Of a DNA stretch of 64,000 nucleotides, positions 42,620 to 54,252 are shown in pieces. How positions within the stretch are numbered: the stretch's first letter is position 1; each line of letters starts with the position of its first letter. A model generated the notes under the pieces. The model saw nothing but the letters and a program-made list of their open reading frames with translations. It had not been told where the DNA came from and searched no databases. The position numbers were made by a program, and so were the translations under genes. The stretch comes from Malachius bipustulatus (lineage: Eukaryota; Arthropoda; Insecta; Coleoptera; Melyridae). The stretch spans positions 55,518,598 through 55,582,597 of the forward strand of contig OU342631.1 of NCBI GenBank assembly GCA_910589415.1, written 5' to 3'.

Positions 42620-43273
42620 TTAGGAGATCAATCTCATGTTGGTTACATCTTCAAAAGTTTCGACTTTACATCTTCTCTCAATTCCGGGTGGTTTAGCAAA
42701 AATACGACCCTCGATGGTCCATACATTCCTTTTCCCAACCTTTTGAACAGTTTTAATGTATAATTCATGTGTGCTTTTTGTCAGTTCCTCGGTTATTACC
42801 ACCCCAGTACCCTTTAATTTCCTTCTGTTTCGCAAAACATCAACCTTTGTCCTATAGCTTGAGAATTTAACAACAGCCACACGCTTTCCATTATTACCAG
42901 GCGTTGTTATGTAGTAACAACGTTCAATATCGCTCATCACCATGTTTGTACCCAGTTCACGATTTAAAAATTGTGCCATACTATTTTCAAGATCTACAGC
43001 AGGTAAGTTAGGCACTCCCTGTATACGAACGTTCTTCAGTTTGGCCGCCTGTTCGCATTTATTCAGTTGTAATTGTAAGGTTTTATTTTCCGATTTTAAT
43101 TCATCGATTTGTTGCTGCATACATTCCACTTTATCATTCACGCCAGAAACATTAATTTTTTCTGCCACTTTATCTGCTATCTGTGTTAATAACTTATCAT
43201 CTCTTAAAGACTCTGATATTGTGAATGCAATTAATTGCTTTATATCAGCAATTTGTGATTGTGTAAATGGCAT
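42620..43273 (-). CDS. LINE ORF1 protein: coiled coil plus RRM-like domain, 217 aa
   Basis: The start MPFTQSQIADIKQLI leads into a heptad-rich segment (about 45-85) with MQQQIDELKSENKTLQLQLN, a probable trimerising coiled coil. It is followed by LKNVRIQGVPNLP (about 93-105), the first strand of an RRM-like fold, and VAVVKFSSYRTKVDVLRNRRKLKG (about 130-155). The layout is that of L1-ORF1p/Transposase_22-type proteins, RNA-binding chaperones for LINE RNA. It lies upstream of ORF2 on the same strand. Confidence 0.85.
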   Translation of the reverse strand: MPFTQSQIADIKQLIAFTISESLRDDKLLTQIADKVAEKINVSGVNDKVECMQQQIDELKSENKTLQLQLNKCEQAAKLKNVRIQGVPNLPAVDLENSMAQFLNRELGTNMVMSDIERCYYITTPGNNGKRVAVVKFSSYRTKVDVLRNRRKLKGTGVVITEELTKSTHELYIKTVQKVGKRNVWTIEGRIFAKPPGIERRCKVETFEDVTNMRLIS

Positions 43274-43440
43274 TATTGCAGATATTCACAAATATACTCA
43301 CATATACTATGATTTTTATAGGAAGGCAAGAGTCTGGGCGTGAACTACGCATCTTGCCGGTTTTAATTGTTCCACCCATTGAACTGATAAACGCTGTTCC
43401 ACCATAACAGACTAGAAATAACATCAGTGGCGCCGCGCAC

Positions 43441-45855
43441 ATAATAAAAAATATTTTATATTTTTAATATATTTTAAATGTTTAGGTATAAATGATAAGT
43501 CAATTATCAATCTTCAATTAAAAAATCAATATGGACATCTACGTTTAGTATTCCAATTTATATCAATTACAGCCGATATTATAAACGCTGGTTAAGTAGA
43601 TAGTTAGTTATCTGGCAGATAACACTAACTCCGAGTTAAGTTTCCGCTTGCGTATTATAAAGCAAGATATCCCCGAGCCTAGCTCGCGGTTAGCTATCGC
43701 CGGAAGTCGGACATATTTAACTCTACGTTGGCGACGAGCCTACACGAACTTCGAACGAAGCGCTATTCGGGTGACATTCCAGGGAATTAAATATAAGATC
43801 TGACAGTAGTGACAGTTCTGAATTTAATTCGTTTCGTTCGTGTAATGACAAGGTTAGGTTTTAGAAAATGAACATTATCAAATCTGCATTTATTACTGTC
43901 TACCGTTATTTTATTGTTTGTAATGGATATTCATTCTCGGCACACGGCACACGGCGAGTGATAATAATAAGTGAAAATTGAATCGTGAAAAATGGACTGC
44001 GACACATAAGTAATAAAACCAGTGAGCGTTTTCCAGTTACAAGCTAATCAAATCAATCAAAACACTCAACAACGGCCAACGGAAGACTGAAGATTGCATA
44101 AAATAATAATAATTCGTAAAAATGTCAGGCGAAAAGGGACGATCGGGGCTCTGCCTAATGCGTCGGCCTTAACCAGTCCAGTGTCCCAGACCAAGAGCAA
44201 TGCCCCCTTAATGCCCAAGTCCCAGTACTCCAGTCCAGTCCAGTGTTCGTCGGTCCGTCGGCCGCCGATTCCATTTCAGAGCAGCGCTATTCGTAGTCAA
44301 AAATGAATAAAATGAAGTACGAAGTACCTACCTAAGTACCTACATAAAGTAAACTATAGCTTGGTTGAGACTGAGAGCAGTCAGAACCTAGTACCTAAGT
44401 ATTTATTTACAAAACTTAATTTTTATTCCACATTATGAGACATCGAAGAATACTATGTACCTACCTACAACGTTCGGTTCGAGTTTCGAGTAATAGTTTT
44501 TTGGTCCACATGGAAAGAAGGAAAGAAGGGTTTATAAAATGTACCTACCTATACCTATTTGTTGATTAGTGGATTTTTTTATTAACTGAATAAATGTATG
44601 GCTTACAATTTTCTGTTATTTTATTGTCGAATAGATTAAAGTGTCTAGTTTTTCATTTTCATATCTGAATATCGTTTTTTTTATAAATCATTTACCTACC
44701 TATACCTACCTACCCTTTAGTTAAAGTGATAATACCTAATTGTGAAATTGTAACTTGGCTTTTTATTAAAAAGGGCAGTGTTTACTTATATTTTCATACC
44801 TACCTATGGTAAAATTCATAAATAAAAAAAAAATTAAAATAAATATTAATTTAGGTAAGTATACTTATTAAAAGTTATTTTCAAGTTAACATTGAAATTA
44901 TTTCATTATTAGAAAACTCACACTCAAAATTTTATCAATTAGGGAGGATGTAAACCTATAAAAACTAAGATCCAATAAGAATTACCTTAATATTCAACAA
45001 AATAATATGCCAGTTTACCACTTTAACCGGCGGAAATCTGACGGTTAACTTTATCGGCCAGATAGGCAAAGTTAACCGGCTACTTTAACCTAACCAAGAT
45101 AAAAATAGCTTTATAAAACCGAATAGTAAGGTTATCCATGCAAACTACGAGTTAAAGTTATCTGGCAGTTAAAAAGTTAACCTTGAGAGCTGAAAAAAGC
45201 TTTATAATACACCTGTTGCTCTTTTAACTGGCAGATAGGGACTAACTCCGAGTTATCTTCCTTAACCAGCGTTTATAATATTGGCTGCTAGTCTCGGTTA
45301 AATTATTTCGAATTTATTTCAGATAAGGTACCTATGCGGAAAAAAAACTAAAATAGTAGATGTGTACTTATTTTACTGGCAAGCAATATATTAATAACAA
45401 ATTAATAACAATAATATATTAATCAATAAAACACATGATAACAAAAACATCGGTACCTACACACGACACGATGACAGAAACCACCTATTTTAAATAAATA
45501 TACCACACGAGCTAAACAGTACACACCACTGACTTTTTACCTGTTCGATGAACGGCGGAGTTACTCTTATCAGCCTTATCTGGTTGGTTGTTTTTTTTTA
45601 CGCGGACACCGACTAACATTGTTGATATTGGACAATAAACATTTATGGATTCGGAGCCCAATCTGCGCACCAACCAATTCTCGTCAAACTCTCGCCTTCC
45701 TATAGTATTCATGCTGTATGTATTTTCACTCGTGAACTGCAGAAAAGCGCGTTAAAAAATAACCACTTAAAACCACTGAAATTAATATTTAAATCAGGAT
45801 CGACGCGGGACAGATCTCTACTACTCGACGTCTACCATTACTCTCTACCATTTCT
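43441..45855. other. Gene-poor 2.4 kb between the LINE and the resumed TIR
   Basis: It contains the TIR element 43570-45287. To the right (45288-45855) is A/T-rich sequence with one - strand frame of 66 codons (45712-45512) starting MNTIGRREFDENW. I do not recognise it, and it could be a 5' exon of an unknown TE gene, with a possible donor (ACAG|GTAAAA) inside. Aphid-like TACCTACC simple repeats are frequent at 44310-44820. Confidence 0.45.
43570..45287. mobile_element. Non-autonomous TIR element, about 1.7 kb, Harbinger-like ends
   Basis: The left end CAGCCGATATTATAAACGCTGG pairs with the right end at about 45266-45287. A subterminal block pairs TTATCTGGCAGATA with GGCAGATAGG, and AACTCCGAGTTA occurs in both arms. 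Flanking triplets are TTA and CTA, close to the TWA duplication of PIF/Harbinger elements. The inside has no transposase. Confidence 0.65.
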
Positions 45856-46164
45856 AAGCCTAAAAAACCTAAAAGTGGCAGGTCTATCTGCATTCGTTAC
45901 GAAGTTACAGGCCTAAGAAAATAATGTCTAGTAAATACCAGATTTAACTTTGAAAACCACATAAAACTTATTTTATTTTATTGACCAAATCTTTAGTTTA
46001 TCATGTGTTAAAAATGTCCTATTCCTTGCTGAATACAAGCTTTTGTGCTCGGAGGCCTATTGCAAAAGTAACAGTTTTCTCGTCTTTTTTCGCGTACCTA
46101 TCTCTTGACCAGCTTGCTGAATACGATCAAATAATAATTTGATGCTGGGCTTACTGCAACTCAG

Positions 46165-46860
46165 TAGGTAGCGTGGCTATAGTAACCGACTCAAGGTCAG
46201 TCCTTCAAGCAATAGAAAGACCTGTGATTAAAAATTTGAAAAATTTCTTGATTGTAGAAATTTTGGAGACTTGCCTTTTGCAGAGAGTTTCTGGAAATCA
46301 TGTTTACTTTGTATGGGCTAAGGGTCATTCTGGCATTGTCGGCAATGACGTAGTAGATCTGCATGCAGAAGAGGCAGTAAATATTGGCGGCGAGGAAGTG
46401 AATACTGTTACGATTTCGGATGTCTCCTTATCTCTTTTGAAAACAGAATCCAGCAAATGGAAAAGTGAGTGGGCTCAATTCGTAAGTAATTCTAATAATC
46501 AGTATGCGTTGTTACATAATGATTTGCCCACCAGCATATCATATCGACACAGCAGTCGATTTTTCACTTCCACGGTCTTCAGACTAAAGGTTCAGCATGG
46601 TAGGTTCCCGGCACACTTAAATAGGATTGGCATTTCTGGTGACCCAATCTGTCCGGACTGTGTCTCAGACATTGGCTCACTGGCCACATAGTGTTGGAGT
46701 GTAGGAAAAACATACAAGCCACTCGCAAGCTACTCCAGGCAATACACTCAAAAGTTGATATCGCGCCTAAGTCTATTACTGATATTCTCGCCGTAGCAGA
46801 TCTCGATATTTATAAAGCCTTGGTTGACTTTTTTATTTCAATTCAAGTAACTCTTTAATT
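46165..46860 (+). pseudogene. LINE RNase H and C-terminal fragment
   Basis: The + frame 46173-46691 reads VTDSRSVLQAIE (RNase H Asp), VYFVWAKGHSGIVGNDVVD (His and last Asp), and a tail with GRFPAHLNRIGISGDPICPDC. After a shift near 46683, IVLECRKN and a C-terminal stretch run to about 46858. This layout belongs to I/R1-type LINEs with an RNase H domain. It lies inside the original 1.5 kb TA-flanked element. RT and endonuclease are missing. Confidence 0.75.
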
Positions 46861-47365
46861 TTAATACATTCAAAACTTTTTTTTCAATGAATTAGTCTCC
46901 TATTCCGTCTGATGAACGTTCTGGAAATGTTCTGTGGCTAATGAACAATGTTCGAGGCCAACCCAACCTTTTCACACACACACTATTTAGTTACAAAAAC
47001 CAATTCCGAAATATGCTGGTGCCGCATCTATTTGAATCCTAATGCCATTTCGTATGAGCAGGGGAACCTCCACTAATGTTTATTTCGGTGACGTTTCGGT
47101 ACTCATGTGTGGCAATTTGTGTAGCTTACAAAGTTGAATCTTGTTATTTACTAGTCATAATTTTCTTAGGCCTGTAACTTCGTAACGAATAAAGATAGAC
47201 CTGTCACTTTTTGGTTTTTTGGGCTCAAAATTAAGCCTACTATATGCTCAAGAATTTTGAACATAACGATACGGGACACCCTGTATAAATTTAATCAGAA
47301 ATGTTATATTATGACTTATAATATTATTATGATATTATGAATATTATGAATTATATTATATTATA

Positions 47366-48119
47366 CAGGGTGAGTTTTTTTCAATGTTTAGTACAGGGAT
47401 CTCGTAAACTACTGCAGTTAGAGGAACGGTTAAATGGGGAAAGAAGTGCAGTTTTATGAGCTTAATTCGAAACAGCTTTTGTTTTTTTGAAAATCTCCAT
47501 GGCTTCCTAGATATTTAGCAAAAAGTAAATTCCGCGGATTTCTTTACACCGAGATAGCAGTCTTATTATTGGGATTAGAGAAAAATCGTAAAGGAAAACC
47601 TTTTAAACGATTTTATAGACAATAAAACGGCGTTACAATTTTTTTTATTTGTTGTGTCATTTTCGAGCTATGACGTAAACTTGTGTTTTTTTAAATGTAA
47701 GTCATAGTTGGCTATGACATCATTCGATATGTCTTTTTTTTCTAAATACAACGATATAAAACTCGATATTGTTTTTTCGGGAAGTAAAAAAGTTAGGACG
47801 GTTTTTAATTTTATTTCCTCAACTTAACTAGGCGGCCATGTAAGCATAACTGATAGACCTCAGTTGAATTTGAAATTATACATAGATAATTTTGCAGAAT
47901 AATTTGTAATCCCCTATGAAAACAATTATACTTAATTAACTACAAATTTTCTAATAGCCATCTAGTAACTCTAGAAAATATTATGAAACATTTGAATATA
48001 AAAGGTTAACGACGATTAAAATATCTGCGAAAATATTGTTCTGCAGCTCTGACAGCATTCTTTTGACACTGAATATAACATTCTATCATATCACGCTTCT
48101 CTTGGTTGGAAAACTCCAT
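47366..48119 (-). pseudogene. One end and N-terminal transposase exon of a CAGGG-type mariner
   Basis: At 47366 the sequence CAGGGTGAGTTTTTTTC, preceded by TA, looks like a mariner-type end. On the - strand 48119-48006 an open 37-codon piece begins MEFSNQEKRDMIECYIQC and ends YFRRYFNRR, a DUF4817-type DNA-binding head as in the transposase at 9488. No catalytic core or opposite end is found before the LINE at 48809. The intervening 47400-48000 has no gene. Confidence 0.6.
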
Positions 48120-48808
48120 ACTAGTAATTCACCTTGCAGGTTATACGATTTAAGAACTTCTGCAAAACCTGACTTCATACTTAAAGTTCAATGGAAATTA
48201 TAAGCCTCTAAGTAACTAACTGTCAAATTATACAGTTTCACTGTTTCTGTTGCTGTTGCTAAGCAACCGCCACATTTTGATATGAATATTTAGTGTAAAG
48301 TTGTTCTACAGCGTAGGTAGGTATTGTTGCAAGATTTTTGAAAGATTAGAATTAAAATTAATATTTTTTTTTTAAAGTTCTCGAAAACTAGCTATCCCGT
48401 TGAACTATTAATTCATTATACGAGTATTTGTGTCATGGCATCCATTTTCTATAGGTAACTACATTGGTACATTGTTAATTCTTTGAAGTTTTCGTTATTA
48501 ATGTTTTTCATTAATTTTTTCACGACAAACATGTTCTTATTCTTAATGTATACTATTCCTATATTTCAAGGTATAATTGGAATTTTGATCAATAGGTAAT
48601 TGTAATTTTGTATTAAGCACAGTGGCATTCGAAAAGTATCTAGTAGGTATCTAGGCACCAAATGGGAATGTTTTTTATTATTCATAGATTTTTAAAAATA
48701 AATAAATTTTTCAGGAAGTTTATGCATGCTAGCTGTAAAGCTGATCTGACACATTATTATTTTAAGTTAGATGTGTCCTATAAGGCTACTAAGAGCCCAA
48801 TCGATTTT
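48120..48808. other. A/T-rich stretch without gene
   Basis: No ORF or repeat pair could be assigned. It may include part of the mariner remnant and the 3' limit of the following LINE. Confidence 0.4.
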
Positions 48809-51229
48809 TTAATTTTGATTGTACTTAGATAGTAAAGGACCATACACAACATTTGCAAAATTTAAATGAGAGAGTACCAGAGACTCAGACAGAACAGTCC
48901 TGGTCGCTCGGTCAAGGGATGATCGAAATGAATATAAATATTTCAAGCTAGCAAATGCTGTTCTAACTATTTTATTAACGTGAGTATCAAATCTAAAGCC
49001 GTCATCCATCTCGAGTCCCAAATTCCGACAGACACTAACGAGCTCCACCCCCTGACCTCCTATCTGTATGTCAATGTCATGACGAAATTTCTGTCGAAGA
49101 GAATCTCGTCCGAAAAGCATTACCTTAGATTTGGTCGGATTTATGCTCAGGCCAGAGTCGCTAGATTCCCTCAGTATAGCTTCTAAGTCCGAGTTGATAT
49201 ATCCACAGGCGAGGCCTATGTTAGAAGGTGGAAAAGGCAGGTAAAGCTGCGTATCATCAGCGTAAAAATGTGTCTTACAATACTGCGTGACGCTACTCAA
49301 TTGGGATGTGTAAACAGCAAAAAATAGATGCCCCAAAATCGTACCCTGAGGTACGCCATTGGTAACCTTAATCTTTTCAGAATACGAGTCGCCGAGTTTA
49401 ACCAGTTGTTCTCTGTCATTTAAATAGGATTGAACCAAGTTCAGTGAACTCGATTCCAGACCGTAATAATGTAACATGGATATGAGGAGCTGATGGTTTG
49501 TTCTGTCGAAAGCTTTAGTGTAATCCAATAAAACTAAAATTGATAACTGATTCTGGTCGGTGGCCCGCAGTATGTCGTCACAAACATTAAGGAGAGCAGT
49601 GGTACAACTGTAGCCCGAGCGAAAACCCGACTGTGTGTCCGGCAATATTTTATTTTCCTTAAAATGAAGTTTCAATTGGGCGCACATTATTTTTTCAAAC
49701 ACCTTAGAAACGACACATAAGATGCTGATTGGCCGCAAATCACTGATAGTACAAGGGTTCTTTACTTTACCTATGGGTATGATATGAGCAGTCTTCCAGA
49801 TTAGAGGATATACACCCTTATCGAAACAAAAATTAAACAAGTGTACCAGAATAGGAAGGATGTATGGACAACAAAGCAACAGCATCTCAACACTCAGACC
49901 ATGACAACCTATAGAGGCAGATTTAATGAATGTTAGATATTTCATTACTTCCTCTTCAGTAGTCAAGTCAAAACTGAATCGACCCACCCCATTTTTTCTG
50001 TTATTGTTTTAAAAAACGATTTTGTCATTGTCCACATTAGAACCTGATAATGACGCAGTGGCGAAGTATTCATTAATAGCAGCTGGATTTGACAGATGTG
50101 GGGAATGTTGTTTTTATTTTTTTGCCAGGACCATGAATGCCGGATCGAGTTAATTTCTTCCAAAAGGCTTTTATATCAGATTTATGTGCATGGAAGCTTA
50201 GATATGCTTTCTTTTCCCTATTAATCGCAGATGTAGTATAATTTCTGAGAGTCTTGTAGTATTCGAGATCAGCAGTCTTTCGTGTTTTTTTATATTTAAT
50301 TTCAGCTTTGTTTCGTAGTCGTATCATTAATTTGATATTATCAGTTAACCAAGGAGCTGATTTCCTTGTTAGTTTCACCGTTTTAAGAGGCGCATGTACA
50401 TAAAAAATTTGATATCAGGAAGCTGAAGAGTTCTACTTTAAAATCTATATCATCTGAATAAAAGATGTCGTACCAAGGTAACCGTTGAAGATCAAAGTTA
50501 AAAGCGTCTAAGTTTAACTTTTTTAAATCACGGTATGTAACGTGGGAAACAGGACTTCCTTACTCCCATGGGAGAGGTTCATTATGACTAGATCATGATC
50601 TGCTATTTCAGGTACAGAAATTACTTTGCAATCTTTAAACTTCATATTTTGCGACATAATAACCAAATCTATCAAACTTTTATCGTGGGTCGGTTCATCG
50701 ACTACTTGCTTTAGATCATAACTTTCTAAAATATTCTGGATCTTCCTAGTATCATGCGCATTTGGGTTCAGAAAATTTACATTGAAATCACCAACACATA
50801 TTACATTCGAAAATGCAGTCACTACATCAGCCAGCGCATTCCCGAACTCATCAGCAAATTGTACAAGAGAATAGTCACTGGGACGATATACAACACCAAT
50901 CGCAAATCTAACCTTTTGTATATTTACAGAAATCCACATCTGTTCGGAGCTCCCCGTGTTCAGTGTATCAATTCGACTGTAGGAGAACTTGCTTTCTATG
51001 TACATAGCAACTCCACCCCCCCCCCCCCCCCCCCCCGCCTATCTTGCCTGTCCCGTCGCAACAAATGATATCCATCTAAGTCAATCAGGTGATCCTCAAC
51101 CTGATCGGTCAGCGAGGTCTCGGTTACTGCTATAAGATCTATGCCCCGCCCGTCTAGGTGCTGCAGAAAACCCGCATAATTTGCCAAGAGAGACCTCACG
51201 TTGATAGTAGCAATTGAGAAATCATACAT
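48809..51229 (-). pseudogene. Jockey-like LINE, endonuclease and RT, frameshifted, 3'-truncated
   Basis: Reading leftward: endonuclease start MYDFSIATINVRSLL at 51229, with TETSLTD; the GGG loop is expanded by a poly-C run. Then 51005-50523 (GDFNVNFLN, EIADHDLV), 50378-50073 (APWLTDNIKLMI), and 49987-48809 with RT motifs (RPISILCVVSKVFEKI, LLDYTKAFDRTNH, TNGVPQGTILGHLFF, FYADDTQLY). The last frame ends at SHLNFANVVYGPLL, where intact copies continue about 90 residues. At least four frame breaks. It resembles ORF2 at 41871 and the fragment at 21900 but is a separate lineage. Confidence 0.85.
51012..51034 (+). repeat. Poly-C tract, about 20 bases, in the LINE endonuclease
   Basis: A nearly pure C run that on the coding strand extends the normal Arg-Gly-Gly-Gly codons of the endonuclease. 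Probably replication slippage, or possibly an assembly effect at a homopolymer. Confidence 0.85.
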
Positions 51230-51426
51230 CCTAAATTATGTACTTACTCAATAAACAAAAAAAAATTTTCTTTTCTTTTAAGATTCAAACATCAATCGAT
51301 TGAATTGCAATCACTGACTCAAATTCTTCTCGAATATTGAATTCTTCTTATGTTTAAATTCCTCCATGGATTGGGAGGGTACCTCAGTAAGCATTCTAAT
51401 ACTAATAATAAACCAAGGAATGAGTC
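51230..51426. other. Short spacer upstream of the LINE
   Basis: Non-coding; probably LINE 5' leader and flank before the mariner relative at 51427. Confidence 0.4.
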
Positions 51427-52150
51427 AGGGTGTTCTGCAAGCTCTATGACAAACTTTGACAGATGGTAGGTTGCTTGATTTTAAACATATTTTTTTTAAT
51501 AAACATGGGTCCGATTCGTTTTTGTTTAGAAGTTACAAGCATTTAAAGAATCGTAATTTTAATTTTAATTTCTTAGAACACGACCTTTTAGAGTTTATTG
51601 ATGACGTGCAACTCAATATTATTCAAAATATGTGGTATCAGCATGACGGTGCACCACCACATAGAGGAAGACAAGTTGCTGCTTGGCTAAATGAACATTT
51701 CCCGAAAATGGATAGGTCAAGGAGGTCCAATATCATGGCCACCTCGTTCTCCCGATCTGAATCCTCTGGATTTTTATTTATGGGGACACATGAAGCGGCT
51801 GGTCTACCATGTTGAAATCGCTACCCATCAGCAGTTACTTGAAAGAATTCAAGATGCAGCTAACCAAATAAGAACTGATCCAAATCTCATTCTTCGAGTG
51901 ACCGAATCTTTAGTTCGTCGATGTGAGGCTTGCATTCAAGCCGAGGGTGGACATTTCGAACAATTTTTATAGTCTTAAGTTTTGTGATTATCATTTAATT
52001 TAAATTTTTATTGTTGATTGTTAATAAAGGTTAAATGCTTGTAACTTCTAAACAAAAACGAATCGGACCCATGTTTATTAAAAAAATATGTTTAAAATCA
52101 AGCAACCTACCATCTGTCAAAGTTTGTCATAGAGCTTGTAGAACACCCTG
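51427..52150 (+). mobile_element. CAGGG-type mariner relative with transposase C-terminal half
   Basis: The left end CAGGGTGTTCTGCAAGC and right end AGAACACCCTG pair over about 120 bp, including TTTGACAGATGGTAGG and AATAAACATGGGTCCGATTC. The right flank is TA; the left flank reads GT, a mutated TA. Inside, 51456-51972 reads on + the catalytic C-terminal half: WYQHDGAPPH (second Asp), a shift near 51705, then SPDLNPLDFYLWG (third Asp, about 41 residues on) and a tail to the stop at 51972. The first Asp and DNA-binding domain are missing. Internally deleted and inactive. Confidence 0.8.
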
Positions 52151-52167
52151 TATATTATAACCCCCTC

Positions 52168-53278
52168 TAGGTTCTGGTGTATTATAACTCACTCCGATTT
52201 TTGGGAAAATTTCTATATAGGGGGCAATATTACCTTAAAAATAGACGATATAAGCAAAAAAAATTGCGAACGGCCCATAAATTTACAAAAAAAAAAACAC
52301 ACTTTAAAGCTCAACTTTTGGTCCAAATTGATGATCGTTTATCACGATTTTCTAGGCAAAATATAGCGCTGCACTGTCAATACTCCTTAAATGAGTAACT
52401 AGAATACATTCCCTGAGCTCGTTTTACCAGTTTCATTTCTTAAATGTGTAGGATAACTTCTAAAAATGGTTTTTAATTTTCGATGATAATATTAATTAAA
52501 CTGAAATCAACTGACATAACCTTTAATGAGTTGAATAATTCACAACAAAGCCGTGAGGCAATAATCGAAATGTCAACAATGTCATTCATGGACACTTCAA
52601 TAAAATATAATGTTTTGCGACGTTGTCACGTTGTTATGGTCAATAATATATTATTTTAAAATTAAAAACTCATGTTTTATGATGTGATTTTTTATAAGGG
52701 GAAATAAATCAAAATCAAAAATGTGTTTTATTTAGTTAATTATGAATTGGTACCGGTAATGTATTATTATTTACTTCATTTCTTAATTATTACTTACACT
52801 TGCAAATTATACGCATTATCAGTCTGAAAATATTCAACATAACTTTAATAACCACTCTTATGGCCCATTATCTATTTGACGATCTCTGTAATATTTTCCT
52901 TGCCCTCTCGCATGGCCCATTTATAACTTTTTATGTATTTCTGAATAGAAATATTTGAAATTTTAAAATTAAAACAATAACCTTCGCAAATTACACCAAA
53001 TATTTTTATTTCACAAGATGTTAGTAATAAATAATAGATATGACAACGCTGTTCAATATGATCATTCTCAGTTCTACGATTCTGTCAGTTTAGTGAATTT
53101 AACTGGACATGAAGTGTAATTTTTGGGCAATTTCACGATATTTCAAACTCAATTTTCTCGATATTCTATGAACCGTTCGCAATTTTTTTTCAAGATATCA
53201 TCTAAATTGAGCGTAAATTAACGACTCATGCAAAAATTTTCCCAAAAATCGGAGTGAGTTATAATGCACCGGCCCCTA
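52168..53278. mobile_element. Non-autonomous element of about 1.1 kb with diverged inverted ends
   Basis: The left end (TAGGTTCTGGTGTATTATAACTC...) matches the inverse of the right end (ending at 53278) across GTGAGTTATAAT and CCCAAAAATCGGAGTG. A second paired block, AATTGCGAACGG, lies near 52263 and 53172. The interior is A/T-rich with no gene. Confidence 0.65.
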
Positions 53279-53392
53279 ACTATAAAATATTAGATTTATT
53301 TTGGCTGTAGGTAATTATAAAATATTGATAATTATATTGGGATAGCAGCCAATTACACACAGGTTTTCTCTTTTTTTTTAATTAACCCAAGC

Positions 53393-53421
53393 TTTCGAGC
53401 TTTTATTTAGCTCTTCGTCAG
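53393..53421 (-). ncRNA. Possible hammerhead-ribozyme core of a Penelope-like element
   Basis: On the - strand the sequence runs CTGACGA, then AGAGCT-loop-AGCTC forming a 5-bp stem, then GAAA. This is the conserved core order of hammerhead ribozymes (CUGANGA, stem II, GAAA). Penelope-like elements are known to carry hammerheads in their terminal repeats, and GIY-YIG coding sequence lies 450 bp upstream on the same strand. Stems I and III and the cleavage site have not been fully resolved by eye. Confidence 0.5.
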
Positions 53422-53871
53422 GGGTACTGAAAAGATTAACAATAAATAATTGTAAGTATACATGAAAAATTAGAAACTAAAAAATTACATAATACTTACA
53501 GAAATTGAGTGAAAATTGAAGATGTTACAATGTTAATTTTTTTTAATGGACAAGTAGAAGATAAAAACATACAAATATGAACCAATAAACCAAATAAAAA
53601 CTAAATAACATAGATAAGTTAATTCCAAAAAGGTTTAAATAATTGAGAAGTTTTTACATTTGTTATGAATCATTTTTATTTAAATTTTTAGAAAGATGTC
53701 AATTTGATCATTTTTGATTTTATTGTAAGGAAGGAAGTAGGTAATTAATTTATTGTTTAAGAAAGTGAAGTTATTGTAACAAACAAATACCTAGATAATT
53801 TACTGAAAAATAATCGAAAAAATATTTAACAGAGTAAAAATAATTTTTGAAAGAAACTAAATATTTGGAAA
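53422..53871 (-). other. Probable 3' region of the Penelope-like element
   Basis: About 450 bp of A/T-rich sequence between the GIY-YIG C-terminus and the hammerhead-like motif, with no gene. Confidence 0.4.
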
Positions 53872-54251
53872 TTATTTATTCTTATTTTTATCTATTTTTA
53901 ATAAAAGACTATAAATATTAATTAAGTTGTCTATGCCTTTCTTAGAATTTATCAAATTTGGTCTTTGTGAAATCCTAACCATTTCCAAAAATGTGCGTTG
54001 AAAAGTGTTAACTTCAGAATCTAAAACTATGGAGTTGTTATAGTCTGCTTCGTGACCAGTGGTAGAATATGTTTTGTTAAAGCACAAGCGCCTGTCTTTC
54101 TTTTTATATCACTTTTGTGAGATGTTATGCGGTCCTTAAGATTTCTTGAAGTTTGTCCTACATAATTTAGATCACAGTTTAGGTATGGTATAGAGTAAAC
54201 AACATTTGATTGTTGGAGTGTAGGTGTTTTGTCTTTTATTTTTGAAAACAA
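53872..54251 (-). pseudogene. Penelope-like element GIY-YIG endonuclease fragment
   Basis: The frame from 54251 reads NVVYSIPYLNCDLNYVGQTSRNLKDRI, the GIY-YIG signature (here VYS...YVG with the catalytic Arg), including the C-x-x-C-like insert reduced to one Cys. After a shift near 54080-54090 the C-terminal piece 54087-53872 gives TYSTTGHEADYNN and FLEMVRISQRPNLINSKKGID. In Penelope proteins this domain nicks target DNA for reverse transcription; the RT upstream is missing because a DDE_3 fragment abuts at 54253. Confidence 0.85.
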
Positions 54252-54252
54252 T

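Larger units (their letters stand above)
38024..43440 (-). mobile_element. Two-ORF Jockey/CR1-like LINE, nearly full length
   Basis: From right to left: a 5' region of about 170 bp, ORF1 (43273-42620), a duplicated inter-ORF spacer, ORF2 (41871-39082), and a 3' UTR (39081-39021 and 38279-38024, split by a MITE) ending in (ATT)n. Both ORFs are open, unusual among the decayed LINEs of this window. The 5' limit is approximate. Confidence 0.85.
29548..47283. mobile_element. TA-flanked CAGGG-type element whose left TIR is split by about 16 kb of insertions
   Basis: The left end CAGGGTGTCCCGTATCG (29548) and right end CGGGACACCCTG (47272-47283) are inverted copies flanked by TA (29546-29547, 47284-47285). 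Left-arm similarity runs to 29601, stops at a (TAA)n tract, and resumes at about 45856-45975 (AGCCTAAAAAACC, CATTCGTTACGAAGTTACAGG). It pairs with about 47110-47235 near the right end. Everything from about 29602 to 45855 is therefore a later insertion. The original element was about 1.5 kb and contains a LINE RNase H fragment. Confidence 0.75.

Noticed and set aside
43570..45287. LTR retrotransposon interpretation
   Set aside because: The ends are inverted, not direct, repeats, and no gag or pol sequence is present.
45512..45712. 66-codon minus-strand ORF as a confirmed gene
   Set aside because: No recognisable domain and only a weak splice signal, so it is mentioned only within the surrounding stretch.
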